A stretch of 26,082 bases of DNA, taken from positions 1 through 26,082 of the forward strand of contig CAXPPN010000041.1 in the NCBI GenBank assembly GCA_964219345.1, written 5' to 3'. Numbering within the stretch: position 1 is the first letter of the stretch; each line of letters starts with the position of its first letter. The position numbers and the translations under genes are program-made. The notes under the pieces were generated by a model that ran no database searches, had not been told where the DNA came from, and saw only the letters and a list, made by a program, of their open reading frames with translations. Below are positions 24,431-26,082 of this stretch, piece after piece. The DNA comes from UBA3537 sp964219345 (GTDB lineage Bacteria > Bacteroidota > Bacteroidia > Flavobacteriales > Flavobacteriaceae).

Positions 24431-24455
24431 TATTTTTCAGTCTGGTTGAAAAATA
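24431..24455. promoter_or_regulatory. 9-7-9 inverted repeat in the operon leader
   Basis: TATTTTTCA (24431-24439) and TGAAAAATA (24447-24455) are exact inverted arms with a 7-nt spacer. It could be an operator, or a hairpin in the leader RNA if transcription starts near 24469. Confidence 0.45.
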
Positions 24456-24492
24456 AAACACTACAATTAGTATACAAACGAAATTTATTTTG

Positions 24493-24535
24493 TAATCTGT
24501 AAAAATATCCGAATGTATTATTTTAACCTGTAAAA
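24493..24535. promoter_or_regulatory. Direct repeat with 31-nt period, candidate activator site
   Basis: TAATCTGTAAAA (24493-24504) and TAACCTGTAAAA (24524-24535) match at 11 of 12 bases, and start 31 nt apart, close to three helical turns. On the transcribed orientation they read TTTTACAGrTTA and would sit at roughly -25 to -67 relative to a start near 24469, where a -33 box is missing. Confidence 0.4.
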
Positions 24536-24701
24536 TGTGTGATTAAAGAAAAAATAAAACGATTTTTTTGTGCTTAAAACACATCAAAACTACTCATTTC
24601 ACTACAACATTACTATTTCGATTTTAAAGTTTTATAAAAACAGTGCAGTTTGTGTGTTCTATCATTAGTAATAAGTAAATAATGAATATATTGTAATCAA
24701 A

Positions 24702-24728
24702 ACAGCCCGAAGCAATGCTTCGGGCTGT
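24702..24728 (-). terminator. Rho-independent terminator of the 24751-25497 gene
   Basis: A perfect 12-bp GC-rich stem (24702-24713 with 24717-24728, core CAGCCCGAAGC / GCTTCGGGCTG) with a 3-nt loop. On the minus strand it is followed by TTTTGATT. It lies 22 nt after the stop codon and separates this gene from the glucan operon downstream. Confidence 0.88.
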
Positions 24729-24750
24729 ATAAAATCATTGTTGTAAGAAT

Positions 24751-25497
24751 TTAAGGCGTCACACAAGGCGAACTTAACTCTGGTAAAAATGTCCAAAGCT
24801 GCGTACTGTTGCCCCATTCAGACATGCTTTCCCTTAGTTTTGCATTGTCCGCTTTGAATTGTCCTTCACCATGTGTTTCATTGTAAGCTTCAACCACTTT
24901 AGACCATTCTTCTGTACCGTCTAATTCCATTTCAGCATGGTTTTCGTGAGCAAATCCTACTAAGACATTCAAACCACGATTTCCAGCAAAAACAGTCCAT
25001 ACACCCATATCGATTTGAGCATCGGACTTTACAATAGCATCATAGACACGCTTGCGGAAGGTCCAAAAATCATCGGCTTTTGCAGGGTCTATGTTATACA
25101 ATAAAACTTGGCGTAATGGTTTTTCGCAAAGATCTGTAATTTCATGTGAAACGTTTTTGTTGTAATACCATACTTGAAATAAATCGTTTGTAACATGAGG
25201 CGCTACAGTTTCTTTCCACATTTGGTATTCTTCTGGATTGCCATCGACATCAAATCCTGCCATATCTTGTTCTATACGAGCTCTAAATAATTGACCTGCT
25301 CGAGGTCCAGTTTCGATATAGAATGTATAATGTGCTCCTTTTTCTGCAGATTGATTGTACTTCTGAGTTTTTGCTTTAATGGCCTCGTATACCTGTTCAC
25401 CTTTGTCTTCATCAACTTTAATATAACGTGACTTTGCAACTTGAGCCGATAGGTTTGCTCCTGCAAACACAAATAATAAAAAAATTAGTTTTTTCAT
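24751..25497 (-). CDS. Secreted protein of unknown function with two alpha/beta modules
   Basis: A 248-aa exported protein; signal peptide 1-19 (IFLLFVFAGANLSAQ). I do not recognise a named family. The mature part seems to contain two related modules. The first (about 22-85) has a lone strand, a long helix and GAHYTFYIETGPRAGQLFRARI. The second (about 128-195) has VLLYNIDPAKADDFWTFRKRV and DMGVWTVFAGNRGLNVLVGFAHEN. This alternation resembles dimeric alpha/beta-barrel (ferredoxin-like) proteins such as ABM or NIPSNAP types, but no catalytic residue is evident. It ends in PELSSPCVTP. It has its own -7 element upstream and strong terminator downstream, so it is transcribed separately from the glucan operon. 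Confidence 0.7.
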   Translation of the reverse strand: MKKLIFLLFVFAGANLSAQVAKSRYIKVDEDKGEQVYEAIKAKTQKYNQSAEKGAHYTFYIETGPRAGQLFRARIEQDMAGFDVDGNPEEYQMWKETVAPHVTNDLFQVWYYNKNVSHEITDLCEKPLRQVLLYNIDPAKADDFWTFRKRVYDAIVKSDAQIDMGVWTVFAGNRGLNVLVGFAHENHAEMELDGTEEWSKVVEAYNETHGEGQFKADNAKLRESMSEWGNSTQLWTFLPELSSPCVTP

Positions 25498-25526
25498 TTT
25501 ATTTAAAAATTTTTGGTTAATAATTT

Positions 25527-25534
25527 CAAATATA
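25527..25534 (-). promoter_or_regulatory. -7 element of the secreted-protein gene
   Basis: On the minus strand TATATTTG matches TAnnTTTG exactly, 29 nt before the ATG at 25497. No clear -33 TTG at the normal spacing. Confidence 0.45.
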
Positions 25535-25598
25535 ATAAAATCAATTGCATTTTAAAATTAATATTTTAGTTTTAATTTAATTTTAATAAATTACACTG

Positions 25599-26082
25599 AT
25601 GGAATTAAAAATTTATCATATAAATGCCTTTACACAACGGTTGACAGGTGGCAATCCTGCCTGTGTGATACGGTTAGATAAGTGGCTGCCAGATTCAACG
25701 ATGCTGGCTATTGCAAAAGAAAATGCTGTAGCAGAAACAGCTTTTTTTGTTGAGCTTGAGGACCATATACATTTGCGCTGGTTTACACCTGATATTGAAA
25801 TGGATTTATGCGGTCATGCTACACTAGCAACAGCGCATTGTTTATATACTCATCTGGAGTATAAAAAAAATACTATCCATTTCGAAACTTTAAGCGGAAG
25901 ACTAAAGGTGCGGTGTGACGATGGATTTTACCATATGGAATTGCCGACAAGAGAGGGTGTTCCTGCAGTACTCCCGGACACTATTGCAAAAGCACTAAAC
26001 ATTTTACCCAAAGAAGTTTATAAATCTCGTGATTATTTGTTGGTATACGCGTCTCAAACGGACATTGAATCTATTGAAATAG
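25599..26082 (+). CDS. PhzF-family isomerase-like protein, truncated by window edge
   Basis: The first 161 codons of a PhzF-family protein, reading open to the last base. Members have a diaminopimelate-epimerase-like fold; the namesake PhzF isomerises dihydrohydroxyanthranilate in phenazine synthesis, but most bacterial copies have no known substrate. Visible marks are FTQRLTGGNPACVI (11-24), the catalytic Glu46 in AVAETAFF, LRWFTPDIEMDLCGHATLATAH with Cys71, Gly72 and His73, and HFETLSGRLKVR. A complete member would be about 260-300 aa, so roughly half is here. It is divergent from the secreted-protein gene with a 101-nt gap. No other phenazine gene is visible, so phenazine synthesis should not be assumed. 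Confidence 0.92.
   Translation, partial: MELKIYHINAFTQRLTGGNPACVIRLDKWLPDSTMLAIAKENAVAETAFFVELEDHIHLRWFTPDIEMDLCGHATLATAHCLYTHLEYKKNTIHFETLSGRLKVRCDDGFYHMELPTREGVPAVLPDTIAKALNILPKEVYKSRDYLLVYASQTDIESIEI

Larger units (their letters stand above)
24341..24701. promoter_or_regulatory. Intergenic control region upstream of the glucan operon
   Basis: About 360 nt of very AT-rich DNA without a convincing gene, between the operon's first ATG and the terminator of the next gene. It holds the inverted repeat at 24431-24455, the direct repeat at 24493-24535, and a weaker 8-bp inverted repeat (24393-24400 with 24406-24413). Candidate minus-strand -7 elements are TAGTTTTG (24592-24585), with no -33 partner, and TTCGTTTG (24482-24475), one mismatch from consensus and also lacking a -33 TTG. 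Confidence 0.5.

Overview
The window looks like a chromosomal segment of a marine-type flavobacterium (Bacteroidota). Base composition is AT-rich, and several genes are preceded by the flavobacterial promoter pattern (TTG, about 19-21 nt, then TAnnTTTG). Exported proteins have Bacteroidota-style signal peptides with relaxed lipoboxes. Gene content is also typical: a Porin_10-like outer-membrane protein, LysRS with a C-terminal extension, and split YeeE proteins. No rRNA, tRNA, insertion sequence or CRISPR array was seen.

Left part (1-13.7 kb) is mostly housekeeping. A partial leftward gene with its own promoter leaves the left edge. A leftward outer-membrane porin is divergent from rnhB and a lipoprotein with a propeller-like C-terminus. 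These two converge on a leftward pair, a 52-aa YqaE/Pmp3 protein and lipB. Then come lysS, a small secreted Spy/CpxP-like protein with a clear terminator, and a leftward multi-pass membrane protein of unknown function. A three-gene sulfur-type membrane cluster (TauE/SafE, then two YeeE/YedE-type halves) follows, with a palindrome at its predicted transcription start. galE and a convergent DUF2130 PD-(D/E)XK-like protein close this part.

Centre-right (13.75-24.34 kb) is the main accessory locus: seven leftward genes with gaps of only 4-33 nt, evidently one operon. In transcription order they are a 1152-aa GH149-like beta-1,3-glucan phosphorylase, a GH17 lipoprotein, an exported clan GH-A glycosidase of unassigned family, a GH30 lipoprotein, a GPH-type MFS sugar symporter, and two GH17 enzymes with no signal peptide. 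The simplest reading is a laminarin or beta-1,3(1,6)-glucan pathway. Envelope GH17, GH30 and GH-A enzymes would cut and debranch the glucan, the symporter would import oligosaccharides, and cytoplasmic GH17 and GH149 enzymes would finish degradation, the last by phosphorolysis to glucose-1-phosphate. The operon carries no SusC/SusD pair, no GH3 or GH16 and no regulator. The roughly 360 nt upstream hold a helically spaced direct repeat and a 9-7-9 inverted repeat that could be its control region.

Right edge: a leftward secreted protein of unknown function, insulated from the operon by a strong hairpin terminator, then a rightward PhzF-family gene that runs off the window.
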